A stretch of DNA of 14,037 bases from a candidate division FCPU426 bacterium (GTDB lineage: Bacteria > Oederibacteriota > PGYV01 > Palsa-1178): positions 1 to 14,037 of the forward strand of contig PMTB01000219.1 in NCBI GenBank assembly GCA_003167475.1, in the 5' to 3' direction. The notes beneath the pieces are model-generated. The model searched no databases. It worked only from the letters and a program-made list of their open reading frames with translations, and was not told where the DNA came from. Positions 7,245 to 13,108 of the stretch are shown one piece after another. The position numbers were made by a program, and so were the translations under genes. How positions within the stretch are numbered: position 1 is the first letter of the stretch; every line of letters starts with the position of its first letter.

Positions 7245-7272
7245 TGTCCGCATAATTTATATCATACGAAAA
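7245..7272 (+). repeat. dif-like repeat upstream of the pentein gene
   Basis: Left arm TGTCCGCATAA, centre TTTATA, right arm TCATACGAAAA. The core at 7250-7270 matches the one at 5517-5537 in 19 of 21 bases, with identical centre and in the same orientation. The CGCATAA core of the left arm is intact, but the right arm departs from the XerD consensus. A small hairpin (ATGCGG, loop TTGT, CCGCAT, 7238-7253) overlaps its left arm. Confidence 0.4.
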
Positions 7273-7299
7273 TGTTATCGGTATCTCTTTGCCTGCCGG

Positions 7300-7322
7300 A
7301 AAACCGACAATACTCTTTGTCG
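7300..7322 (-). terminator. Weak candidate terminator for the leftward gene train
   Basis: On the minus strand CGACAA and TTGTCG (7322-7305) form a six-pair stem with a six-base loop, followed by GTTTT. It lies about 135 bases past the stop of the last small-protein gene. The stem is short and the T run brief, so it may not work. Confidence 0.2.
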
Positions 7323-7358
7323 TGGCTTTTTATGTTCCTGTATCACAGGAGGACGCAC

Positions 7359-7499
7359 ATGCAGGCGCACGTTTGGTTTAAGAACAGCCGTGTCTATTCA
7401 AACGGTTTGCCGCGGCTTACGCGAAATCGCGGCGGATTTGAATGCGCGCACGGGCCTACTCGCCCGACGGTTTTACCGGCCTGGTTTCTATCGGCATAA
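7359..7499 (+). CDS. Possible small rightward ORF, 46 codons
   Basis: A perfect AGGAGG (7347-7352) stands six bases before the ATG at 7359. The 46-residue product starts MQAHVWFKNSRVYSNGLPRL and is basic, with no known family and no membrane segment. Its end overlaps, antisense, the last 44 bases of the leftward secreted-protein gene. CCTGT at 7337-7341 can pair with ACAGG at 7345-7349 and would partly hide the ribosome site. The ribosome site is the only positive evidence, so this could be chance. Confidence 0.22.
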   Translation: MQAHVWFKNSRVYSNGLPRLTRNRGGFECAHGPTRPTVLPAWFLSA

Positions 7500-7839
7500 T
7501 TATCCTTGTAACTACGACCGTAGGCTGCCTTTGTATCTGCAAGGCGACGTTCTTTGCCACATCGCCCCTCATGTCGGCGGAAACAGTCATTGTTACTGCT
7601 GTTGCGGCGGCTTTCGATGCCGTTGCCGCGCCTTTATTGCCCCTGACGTGTGACGTGGATTTTACGGCTTTTGAGTTTGCGTGGTACATTACCGGGCCCG
7701 GCCGGGCCGGTGCAATCGCGGGACTCGCGGTGTTTGTTGGCGAAATTGCGGCGGTCGGCGTGATTGCGGATGGGTCAGCCGCAAATATAGCCGGCGAAAC
7801 AGCTATAACAGCCAAAGAAATAAACATTAATGTTTTCAT
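7456..7839 (-). CDS. Small secreted Ala/Pro-rich protein of unknown function
   Basis: A 127-residue protein. The start at 7839 follows GGGAG eight bases upstream and yields a clear signal peptide (MKTLMFISLAVIAVSPAIFA). The longer frame would code through a large inverted repeat and has no ribosome site. The mature part is low in complexity: Ala, Thr, Pro and Val dominate, followed by a stretch with several Lys and a C terminus with VVVTRIIMPIETRPVKPSGE. No Cys or catalytic motif is seen. It is the last gene of the leftward train. It is likely a disordered periplasmic or surface protein; I do not recognise the family. Confidence 0.6.
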   Translation of the reverse strand: MKTLMFISLAVIAVSPAIFAADPSAITPTAAISPTNTASPAIAPARPGPVMYHANSKAVKSTSHVRGNKGAATASKAAATAVTMTVSADMRGDVAKNVALQIQRQPTVVVTRIIMPIETRPVKPSGE

Positions 7840-7856
7840 CTTGTGTTCTCCCGTTA

Positions 7857-7906
7857 AATCCGGAGGCGGCCCTTGGATTCCCGGCAAGGGCCCTTTTGTC
7901 CGGATT
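7857..7906. other. 50-bp nested inverted repeat between two secreted-protein genes
   Basis: Outer arms AATCCGGA (7857-7864) and TCCGGATT (7899-7906) and inner arms GGCCCTTG (7868-7875) and CAAGGGCC (7885-7892) are all perfect complements. In the leftward transcript this makes one two-part hairpin that ends four bases before the GGGAG ribosome site of the next gene. There is no T run after it, so it is not a simple terminator. It may act in mRNA processing, stability or translation control. Confidence 0.55.
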
Positions 7907-7909
7907 CAA

Positions 7910-8281
7910 TTATTTTGTTTCATCTGCCGGCGTTGTTTTTGTTTCTTCAGCGATGATGACAGCGGTCTGTTTTGCGATCTCACGTTCTGATTCTTTTGTG
8001 ACGGCTTTTTCGGTTTCCGTCTTGACTGCCTGAACCCCGCCATTGACGTCTGTTTCAGTTGTTTTTACGGTTGTTGCCACGGCTTTTTCAGCTGTTTTTT
8101 TCACGGCTTTTGCTTTTTTAATCGCCTTTTTCGCCGCTTTTGCGGTCGTGGATACTGCAGTTGCGGCAGCGTTGGAAACAGCCAAAGTAACAGGTACAGG
8201 CGATGATTGTGAAAGTTCTTCGCCTAAAACCATTGAATAAATACCGCATACTGCCATTGCCATAATTATAAGTCTTTTCAT
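7910..8281 (-). CDS. Small secreted Lys/Ala-rich protein
   Basis: A 123-residue protein preceded by AAAGGA (8294-8289) seven bases before the ATG. The first 20 residues form a signal peptide (MKRLIIMAMAVCGIYSMVLG). The mature part is a long Ala/Lys/Thr/Val stretch (TAKAAKKAIKKAKAVKKTAE), likely helical and strongly basic, followed by a more acidic C terminus. The basic repeats recall histone-H1-like tails, but export makes DNA binding unlikely; interaction with envelope polymers is a guess. It shares size, composition and signal peptide with the next gene downstream, so the two may be related or work together. Confidence 0.6.
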   Translation of the reverse strand: MKRLIIMAMAVCGIYSMVLGEELSQSSPVPVTLAVSNAAATAVSTTAKAAKKAIKKAKAVKKTAEKAVATTVKTTETDVNGGVQAVKTETEKAVTKESEREIAKQTAVIIAEETKTTPADETK

Positions 8282-8295
8282 TTATTTATCCTTTC

Positions 8296-8308
8296 CCGGT
8301 TCGACCGG
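8296..8308. other. Short perfect hairpin before a ribosome site
   Basis: CCGGT, loop TCG, ACCGG. It occupies most of the gap between the gene ending at 8318 and the Shine-Dalgarno at 8294-8289, and no T run follows. It is one of several such hairpins in this gene train. Confidence 0.45.
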
Positions 8309-8317
8309 ACTTTCAGA

Positions 8318-8623
8318 TTATTTTGCTTTTTCGAGTCCTGTTATCTGTGCTTCAAGTTTCTTGATCTTTTCCAGGTCCGCATTCACTATGGAATCCGTAC
8401 CAATTTCCACTTTATCGGTGGCAAGCAGGTAAACCCTCGCGCCGAGTTCCGCCATCTGGTCCCTGGCCTCCCTTTTAAGGCTGAATATTATGTACGCTTT
8501 CTTTCCTTCTTCGGTCAGTTCTCCGGCTTTTTCCTTGACCATTTCCGCACCCGATTTTATTACATCCATCCCTCCCTTCATTCCGTGTTCAAGATCTTTT
8601 TTCAGTTTTTCCCAAAATGTCAT
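8318..8623 (-). CDS. Small amphipathic helical cytoplasmic protein
   Basis: A 101-residue protein with GGAGGT (8634-8629) five bases before its ATG. There is no signal peptide. The N-terminal half (FWEKLKKDLEHGMKGGMDVI then EMVKEKAGELTEEGKKAY) is a Lys/Glu-rich amphipathic helix. The end (LEKIKKLEAQITGLEKAK) is a probable coiled coil. From memory, similar short proteins with the same MTFWEKLKKDLE-type opening occur as hypotheticals in Deltaproteobacteria and Nitrospirae beside one-helix membrane proteins, as here. The role is unknown; binding to the inner face of the membrane is inference. Confidence 0.7.
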   Translation of the reverse strand: MTFWEKLKKDLEHGMKGGMDVIKSGAEMVKEKAGELTEEGKKAYIIFSLKREARDQMAELGARVYLLATDKVEIGTDSIVNADLEKIKKLEAQITGLEKAK

Positions 8624-8642
8624 AAAACACCTCCGTTTTTTT

Positions 8643-8676
8643 CGGCTTTAAGCCGTTTTCCTGACGCGTTTGCGTC
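8643..8676. other. Two small hairpins in the gap before the amphipathic-protein gene
   Basis: CGGCTTTAAGCCG (8643-8655) and GACGC, loop GTTT, GCGTC (8663-8676) are perfect inverted repeats. In the leftward transcript the second is followed by AGGAAAAC and the first by GAAAAAAAC and then the ribosome site. A T run occurs only on the rightward strand, where no gene ends, so neither looks like a terminator for the visible genes. Confidence 0.4.
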
Positions 8677-8698
8677 CATATCTGTTCCGGTATCCGTT

Positions 8699-9067
8699 TT
8701 AATTGGCGTGGTCGCCGAGTACGATCCTGATCTTTTTATTTTTCATGCGGCTGCCGTTGCCGGGAACCCTGACTTTTGCGATGTATATGCCTGTCGGACA
8801 AAGGTTCCCGGAATTGTCGCGCAGGTCCCAGCCGGCTTTTCCAGCGGACGCATCCGCGTTCATCGAGCGCACTCGCTCGCCGTTTATATTCAATATTTCA
8901 ATCCGCGCTTTGCCGGGTGTTTTTTTGTTGTTATCAATGGCCCACTTGATGCGGATGCAATCTTCGGAGCCGCTTCCGGATTCCGTGGTTTTTTCAAGCC
9001 CTATTATCTGGAAAATATCGTAGGCCTTGTTCCCTTCCTTGTAAAGCCAGTAATTGTAAGTGCACAT
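8699..9067 (-). CDS. FlgD-like Ig-domain protein without a signal peptide
   Basis: A 122-residue protein whose C-terminal two thirds match the FlgD-type beta-sandwich used as C-terminal tails on secreted proteins: RIEILNINGERVRS, then GWDLRDNSGN and PTGIYIAKVRV. Such domains normally close a long exported protein. Here one stands almost alone after a short N terminus (MCTYNYWLYKEGNKAYDIFQ) with no signal peptide. The ATG is six bases after the stop of the gene upstream, and the ribosome site is weak (GGGAT), so translation probably depends on that gene. Possible readings are a truncated tail of a lost exported protein or a cytoplasmic adaptor. Confidence 0.6.
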   Translation of the reverse strand: MCTYNYWLYKEGNKAYDIFQIIGLEKTTESGSGSEDCIRIKWAIDNNKKTPGKARIEILNINGERVRSMNADASAGKAGWDLRDNSGNLCPTGIYIAKVRVPGNGSRMKNKKIRIVLGDHAN

Positions 9068-9072
9068 GCCGT

Positions 9073-9354
9073 TTATCCCGCGGGGTTATTATGTTCGTGT
9101 TCTATGTCTTTTTTTGTATCCGACTCGAGCTTTTTGTAAAAAAAACTTTTGACTTTTTCCACGATTGCGCTTACAAAACTGCTTCCCATGAAAAGCAGGC
9201 TGAAAAAAGGCGACGTCATGTTGATCATATGCGCGAAGGACTCAAATTCCTTGGCTGTTTTCCTTACCTGTATGAGCGTTATCACGAAGTACACTGTTCC
9301 TATGATGAAAGCCATAGTGACCAGTATTACCGAAACCATTATTATAATCTGCAT
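9073..9354 (-). CDS. Small one-helix membrane protein (DUF948-like)
   Basis: A 93-residue protein with GGGGAG six bases before its ATG. Residues 2-28 form one long membrane helix (IIIMVSVILVTMAFIIGTVYFVITLI). After it come VRKTAKEFESF and a second, weaker hydrophobic stretch (about 48-65), then a Lys-rich end. The layout resembles DUF948-type proteins, which have an N-terminal helix followed by a cytoplasmic amphipathic segment; this assignment is from general pattern only. Close coupling to the FlgD-like gene (five bases between stop and start) suggests joint function. Confidence 0.6.
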   Translation of the reverse strand: MQIIIMVSVILVTMAFIIGTVYFVITLIQVRKTAKEFESFAHMINMTSPFFSLLFMGSSFVSAIVEKVKSFFYKKLESDTKKDIEHEHNNPAG

Positions 9355-9366
9355 ATCAAGCTCCCC

Positions 9367-9378
9367 GCGTTTTCACGC
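9367..9378. other. Small hairpin directly before a ribosome site
   Basis: In the leftward transcript GCGT, loop GAAA, ACGC touches the GGGGAG ribosome site (9366-9361) of the one-helix protein gene. The stem is only four pairs, but GAAA is a stable GNRA loop. Confidence 0.3.
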
Positions 9379-9398
9379 ATTTTTCGCGCATAAGTTGT

Positions 9399-10082
9399 TC
9401 AATCCGCCTGCCGGGCCTGCCCGTGGACCGAGTCGAAGTGAAACTGGTTATGCGCCCTTCTTACTATGTAATAAATCACAAAACTGATCACCGCGGCAAA
9501 AAAGCACCATACAGAGGTCAGGCATTGCATGTAGAAAACCGCAGACACCGCGAAAGAAAGCGCCATAATCATTCCGAGTATGTACATTCTTTTGATACTG
9601 GATACAAAAAGAGGCACGACTGTCACCAAAAGATAACACGCCAGCGCAAGCTTTCCGAAATTGTCGTCAAAATTACTCTGATACGTGATATGCATACCGC
9701 CTATCTCGGCATGGATTTTATGCACAACCAAAAGGTAAAGGTTATACAGCCCTATGGCAGTGCCGGCCGCCAGGAGCGACGCTAGTATTATCTTTTTTAT
9801 TCTATTTTCTTCGATCAGCAGTACCGAGAGCGGTATTATGACCGGCCATAAAATCTGGGCCATAAAGACAAAAATATAAGTGACAACCATCAGCAACCCT
9901 TCGTATCCCGGGCGCCTCATAAACAGCCAAATGACGCCTTCGGCAAACTGCTGCAAAGCGAAAAAAAGCGGGATGGACGCGAAAATAATCTGGGCCGGTT
10001 TATGCACTTTTTTGACTGTTTCCGTGCCGATAAACGTAAGTAAAACTCCCGCCGTTATGCTTGCGCTTGCTGAAAAACACAT
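9399..10082 (-). CDS. Multi-pass membrane protein, DUF6629-like
   Basis: A 227-residue integral membrane protein with about six or seven hydrophobic helices. The opening MCFSASASITAGVLLTFIG and the following KKVHKPAQ..FASIPLFFALQQFAEGVIW are, from memory, the hallmark of the DUF6629 family, found widely in bacteria with no known function. The C-terminal tail (RRAHNQFHFDSVHGQARQAD) is hydrophilic and probably cytoplasmic. AAAGGGG lies six bases before the ATG. It begins 19 bases after the DUF2934 gene, so the two are likely co-transcribed. Confidence 0.8.
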   Translation of the reverse strand: MCFSASASITAGVLLTFIGTETVKKVHKPAQIIFASIPLFFALQQFAEGVIWLFMRRPGYEGLLMVVTYIFVFMAQILWPVIIPLSVLLIEENRIKKIILASLLAAGTAIGLYNLYLLVVHKIHAEIGGMHITYQSNFDDNFGKLALACYLLVTVVPLFVSSIKRMYILGMIMALSFAVSAVFYMQCLTSVWCFFAAVISFVIYYIVRRAHNQFHFDSVHGQARQAD

Positions 10083-10101
10083 GTTATTCCCCTTTAGCCG
10101 C

Positions 10102-10290
10102 TTATTTGCGGTTGTAGATCATCTTTTCCGCTTCGAGCCAGTCCTGCTTGTCGTTCCCGTGTATAAATCCGCTCTTCACATAAAGCCCGTAAGCAGCTTC
10201 GCTTATGAGCGCTAGCATTTCACCGTCATGAGCCAGGTTCGGGTCCTTTTGTTCGATTGCCTTGTTATGCGTTGTCTTTTTATGTTCCAT
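10102..10290 (-). CDS. DUF2934 small protein
   Basis: A 62-residue soluble protein. Residues 27-60 (ISEAAYGLYVKSGFIHGNDK, then DWLEAEKMI) match the DUF2934 pattern of two short helices with AYxLYxxxG, HG and DWLEAE. Family members are short proteins of unknown function, often beside stress-related or regulatory genes. AAGGAGG (10303-10297) lies six bases before the ATG, an almost ideal ribosome site. It follows the kinase genes after an 81-base gap. Confidence 0.85.
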   Translation of the reverse strand: MEHKKTTHNKAIEQKDPNLAHDGEMLALISEAAYGLYVKSGFIHGNDKQDWLEAEKMIYNRK

Positions 10291-10304
10291 ATACAGCCTC
10301 CTTG

Positions 10305-10316
10305 GTTTTATAAAAC
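10305..10316. promoter_or_regulatory. Perfect 12-bp palindrome before the DUF2934 ribosome site
   Basis: GTTTTATAAAAC reads the same on both strands and ends one base before AAGGAGG. It could be an operator, part of an A+T-rich promoter for DUF2934, or a weak hairpin. The rest of the gap (10317-10371) shows only a four-pair stem (CGGG/CCCG, 10339-10353) without a T run. Confidence 0.3.
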
Positions 10317-10371
10317 AATATTACCCTATATTTTGACCGGGTTGTATGCCCGCATTCCCATATTTACCGAC

Positions 10372-11736
10372 TTAATTCCTCGGGCCTATGGTGACTTTCA
10401 ACCCGCCTGAATCGGATTCGCCCAATTCTACGGAAAAACCCGCGGATTCGGAAAGCTTTTTAACTATGGACAGCCCAAGACCGGCGCCGGCGATCGTGCC
10501 GGTTAGGTCCCTGCAGACCTGGTAGAACGTTTCAAAAACTTTTTCACGCTCCGAGTCCGGTATCCCCGGGCCGTTATCTTCTATGATCAATTGTTCCCTG
10601 CCAATCAGCACTTTCAGCACAAGTATTTTCTTGTCGCAGAATTTGAATGAATTTTCAATAAGTTCCTCGGCGGCGATTTTCTGCCAGTATGCCGCCTTTA
10701 TCGTCGTTTGTTCCGTGATGAGCTCATACGGTTTCTTATGCTCCGCCGAGTTCCTCTCAGCCATGAGTTTCAGGTCCATTACGTCGGTCAGGCCCGCTGT
10801 CGGGGTGTTTTCCAGTTCGACAAAGAACATAATCCTTTGTATCAGTTTTTCCATGATCTCGCTGCTGCGCATTATAGCCTTTACGCCGTCCTGCAGCCTT
10901 TCATCAGGAGCAAAAAAACCGAGTATTTTCGCGAACCCGCTTATGACCGTGAGCGGGGTGCGCAGTTTGCCGGATACCATACTCAAAAAATCCCATTTCA
11001 TTTTTTGCGTGGTATGTTCGTCAGTGACGTCTTTAAGGACAAAAACAAAGAATACGCGGCCCGTATCCCCGTCCGGTTGGGCCGGTTTGTAATATTCCAC
11101 CGATAAATATACCCTGGAACCTGTCGTGCCTCTCCTGCCGTCAATTATAAAACTTCCTTTATCGGCGTTGATCTCAGGGACATTGCCGTATTTATCGAGC
11201 AATATTTCCATAAGATTACCCGACGGTTTTTCCAAACCCAGCATTTTAAGGGCGCTATTGTTCATCTGCAGTATATTTTGGGTTTCGTCGGTTACCACCA
11301 CGCTTTCCAGTATGAGATCCATGACACTGCTGAGTTTTTCCTTTTCATTTATCTGCCTTCTTAAAACCGACAAATGCACCTGCGTCTTCACCCTGCTTAC
11401 CAGCTCGACCTTATCAAAAGGCTTGGAAATAAAATCATCCGCTCCCGCGTCAAATCCCTTCAGCCTGTCTTCCTTGCCGGACAACGCCGTCAGAAGAATG
11501 ACCGGTATGGTTTTTGTCCTTTCGTTTTTGCGTATCTCTTCAAGGACGCTGAAGCCGTGCATTCCGGGCATCATAATATCCAGAAGGATAAGTTCCGGTT
11601 CAGTGTTTTCAAGGATTTTTAAGGCTTCTGCTCCGCTGGTTGTCTTTATCAGGGTATAACCCTCGTTTCCCAGGAGAGTTTCGAGCAGTTCTGTGCTCAG
11701 CGGATCGTCTTCCACTATCAATATTTTATTTTCCAT
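10372..11736 (-). CDS. Receiver-PAS-histidine-kinase protein lacking the phospho-His (paralogue 1)
   Basis: A 454-residue soluble protein. A receiver at 1-120 keeps the acidic pair D10/D11, phospho-acceptor D53 (LILLDIMMPG), T83 and K105 (ISKPFD). A helical linker (LRRQINEKEKLSSVMDLI) leads into a PAS-like domain at about 138-243. A HisKA region follows, then a HATPase_c domain with N box (EELIENSFKF), G1 (EDNGPGIP, D387), F box (REKVFETFYQ) and G2 (GAGLGLSIVKKL). The H box reads SGKLRTPL: the phosphorylated His is replaced by Gly256. ATP binding looks intact, so it may work as a pseudokinase, a heterodimer partner or a phospho-receiver-controlled scaffold. The start is ATG 11736, with AAAGGAG eight bases upstream; a GTG two codons earlier is too close. 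It overlaps the upstream paralogue by 11 nt. Confidence 0.9.
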   Translation of the reverse strand: MENKILIVEDDPLSTELLETLLGNEGYTLIKTTSGAEALKILENTEPELILLDIMMPGMHGFSVLEEIRKNERTKTIPVILLTALSGKEDRLKGFDAGADDFISKPFDKVELVSRVKTQVHLSVLRRQINEKEKLSSVMDLILESVVVTDETQNILQMNNSALKMLGLEKPSGNLMEILLDKYGNVPEINADKGSFIIDGRRGTTGSRVYLSVEYYKPAQPDGDTGRVFFVFVLKDVTDEHTTQKMKWDFLSMVSGKLRTPLTVISGFAKILGFFAPDERLQDGVKAIMRSSEIMEKLIQRIMFFVELENTPTAGLTDVMDLKLMAERNSAEHKKPYELITEQTTIKAAYWQKIAAEELIENSFKFCDKKILVLKVLIGREQLIIEDNGPGIPDSEREKVFETFYQVCRDLTGTIAGAGLGLSIVKKLSESAGFSVELGESDSGGLKVTIGPRN

Positions 11737-13108
11737 CGGCACCGCTCCTTTGGGATTTTTTGCCTATTTCAACCTTAAGGCCGCCCGATTTGGAAGAACC
11801 CAAAGAGACTACCCTGTTGCCGCTTTCAGCGAGTCTTTTTACTATGGAAAGCCCCAGTCCCACACCGCCTGTATTGCCGGAGTAATCACGCTGCACCTGG
11901 TAAAATGTCTCAAATACTTTTTCCCTTTCGCGCATGTGTATGCCCGGCCCGTTATCCTCAATGATTATATAGTCAGGGGCGATTGAAATGGATAGTTCAA
12001 GTTTTTCCTTGTCGCTGAATTTGAAGGCGTTCCCGATCAGCTCTTCGAGGGCGAGTTTTTGCCAGATCTTCGCGGACAAGGTGGTATGCGGAGTTATTAA
12101 TTCATAGGGTTTCCTGTATTCCGCCGAGAACCTGTCCGCAATTGATTTCAGATTCAGCGTATCATCCGAGCCGGGTTTCGAAGTGTTCTCCATCTCCACA
12201 AAATTCAATATTCTTTGTATCAGATTTTCTATGATGCGGCTGTTGCGGGATATGGCGTTGGTCATCTCTTTGAGTTCCTCACCGGGCGAATAAATGCTGA
12301 GCAATCTTGAATAGCCGGAAATGACCGTGAGCGGGGTCCGTAATTTATGGGAGATAAGGGCGAGAAAGTCCAGTTTCATCTTGTTCCTGTCGTATTCTTC
12401 AGTAATATCCCTGAATACAAATACATACGAAACCGTACCGCCGCCTGATTTCGCGGCCCTGCGGTATTCGGCGGAAATGTACAAAGCCGTATTTGAATCA
12501 TTTTCCGGCAGGCCCACGACAAACCTGCCCTGTTGCGCGTCTTTTTCCAGTTCGTAGCAGTGAATCTCCTTGAAATACTGCCTCAGATTGCCGGCGGATT
12601 TTTTCAGTCCGAGCATTTCTATGCCGGTATTATTGATCTGCTGTATGTTAAAATCCGCGTCTGTTACGGCCGCGCCCTCGAACATGAGGTCCATAACACC
12701 CGCTAGTTTTTCCTTTTCATTTATCTGCCTCCTCAGGACGGAGAGGTTGACATGCGTCCTCACCCTGCTTATAAGCTCGTTCTTGTCAAAAGGTTTTGAC
12801 ACAAAGTCGTCCGCCCCGGCGTCTATGCCTTTGATCCGGTCCTCTGTGCCGGAAAGGGCCGTAAGCAGGATCACGGGTATGGTTCTGGTCCTTTCGTTAT
12901 TTCTTATCTCTTCAAGTACGGTGTAACCGGATTTTCCCGGCATCATTATGTCCAGCAGTATAAGGTCGGGTTCGTTTGACTCAAGATACGTGAGCGCCTC
13001 ATCCCCGCTTGAGGCCTTGATCAGCCTGTATCCGCCCGGCGAGAGAAGAGCTTCAAGCAGTTCTATATTGGCCGGTTGGTCGTCCACCATGAGTATTGTT
13101 ATTTCCAT
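11726..13108 (-). CDS. Receiver-PAS-histidine kinase with intact His (paralogue 2)
   Basis: A 460-residue paralogue of its neighbours with the same domain order. The receiver keeps D9/D10, D53, the Thr of LLTALSG and K105 (VSKPFD). The PAS-like domain spans about 138-240. The H box is SHKLRTPL with H254, so this is the only one of the three able to autophosphorylate on His, although the acidic residue that normally follows the His is Lys. The N box (EELIGNAFKFSD), G1 (EDNGPGIH), F and G2 (GVGLGLSIVKRL) motifs are intact. No membrane segment or signal peptide is seen. The N-terminal receiver suggests that another kinase or phosphotransfer protein controls it. The ATG at 13108 follows AAGGGG by six bases and overlaps the upstream gene by 10 nt, consistent with one operon. 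Confidence 0.93.
   Translation of the reverse strand: MEITILMVDDQPANIELLEALLSPGGYRLIKASSGDEALTYLESNEPDLILLDIMMPGKSGYTVLEEIRNNERTRTIPVILLTALSGTEDRIKGIDAGADDFVSKPFDKNELISRVRTHVNLSVLRRQINEKEKLAGVMDLMFEGAAVTDADFNIQQINNTGIEMLGLKKSAGNLRQYFKEIHCYELEKDAQQGRFVVGLPENDSNTALYISAEYRRAAKSGGGTVSYVFVFRDITEEYDRNKMKLDFLALISHKLRTPLTVISGYSRLLSIYSPGEELKEMTNAISRNSRIIENLIQRILNFVEMENTSKPGSDDTLNLKSIADRFSAEYRKPYELITPHTTLSAKIWQKLALEELIGNAFKFSDKEKLELSISIAPDYIIIEDNGPGIHMREREKVFETFYQVQRDYSGNTGGVGLGLSIVKRLAESGNRVVSLGSSKSGGLKVEIGKKSQRSGADGK

Larger units (their letters stand above)
7052..7358. other. Intergenic region upstream of the pentein gene
   Basis: No gene is visible on either strand in these 307 bases. They hold the candidate promoter at 7140-7168, a palindrome GTACGTAC near 7094-7101, the dif-like site at 7245-7272 and a weak hairpin at 7305-7322. 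Sequence is A+T-rich up to about 7320 and becomes G+C-richer towards the small-protein genes. Confidence 0.6.

Noticed and set aside
7442..7990. Rightward 182-codon frame
   Set aside because: Shadow of two Ala-rich secreted-protein genes on the other strand, which have signal peptides and good ribosome sites.
8585..9139. Rightward 184-codon frame
   Set aside because: Antisense to the FlgD-like gene and its neighbours; no ribosome site and no family resemblance.
9380..9408. Another dif-like arm (CGCGCATAA) near 9391
   Set aside because: Only the left core is present; centre and right arm do not match, so this is likely chance.
11126..11659. Rightward 177-codon Ser/Leu-rich frame
   Set aside because: Antisense to the receiver-PAS part of paralogue 1; the same kind of shadow frame appears opposite paralogue 2.
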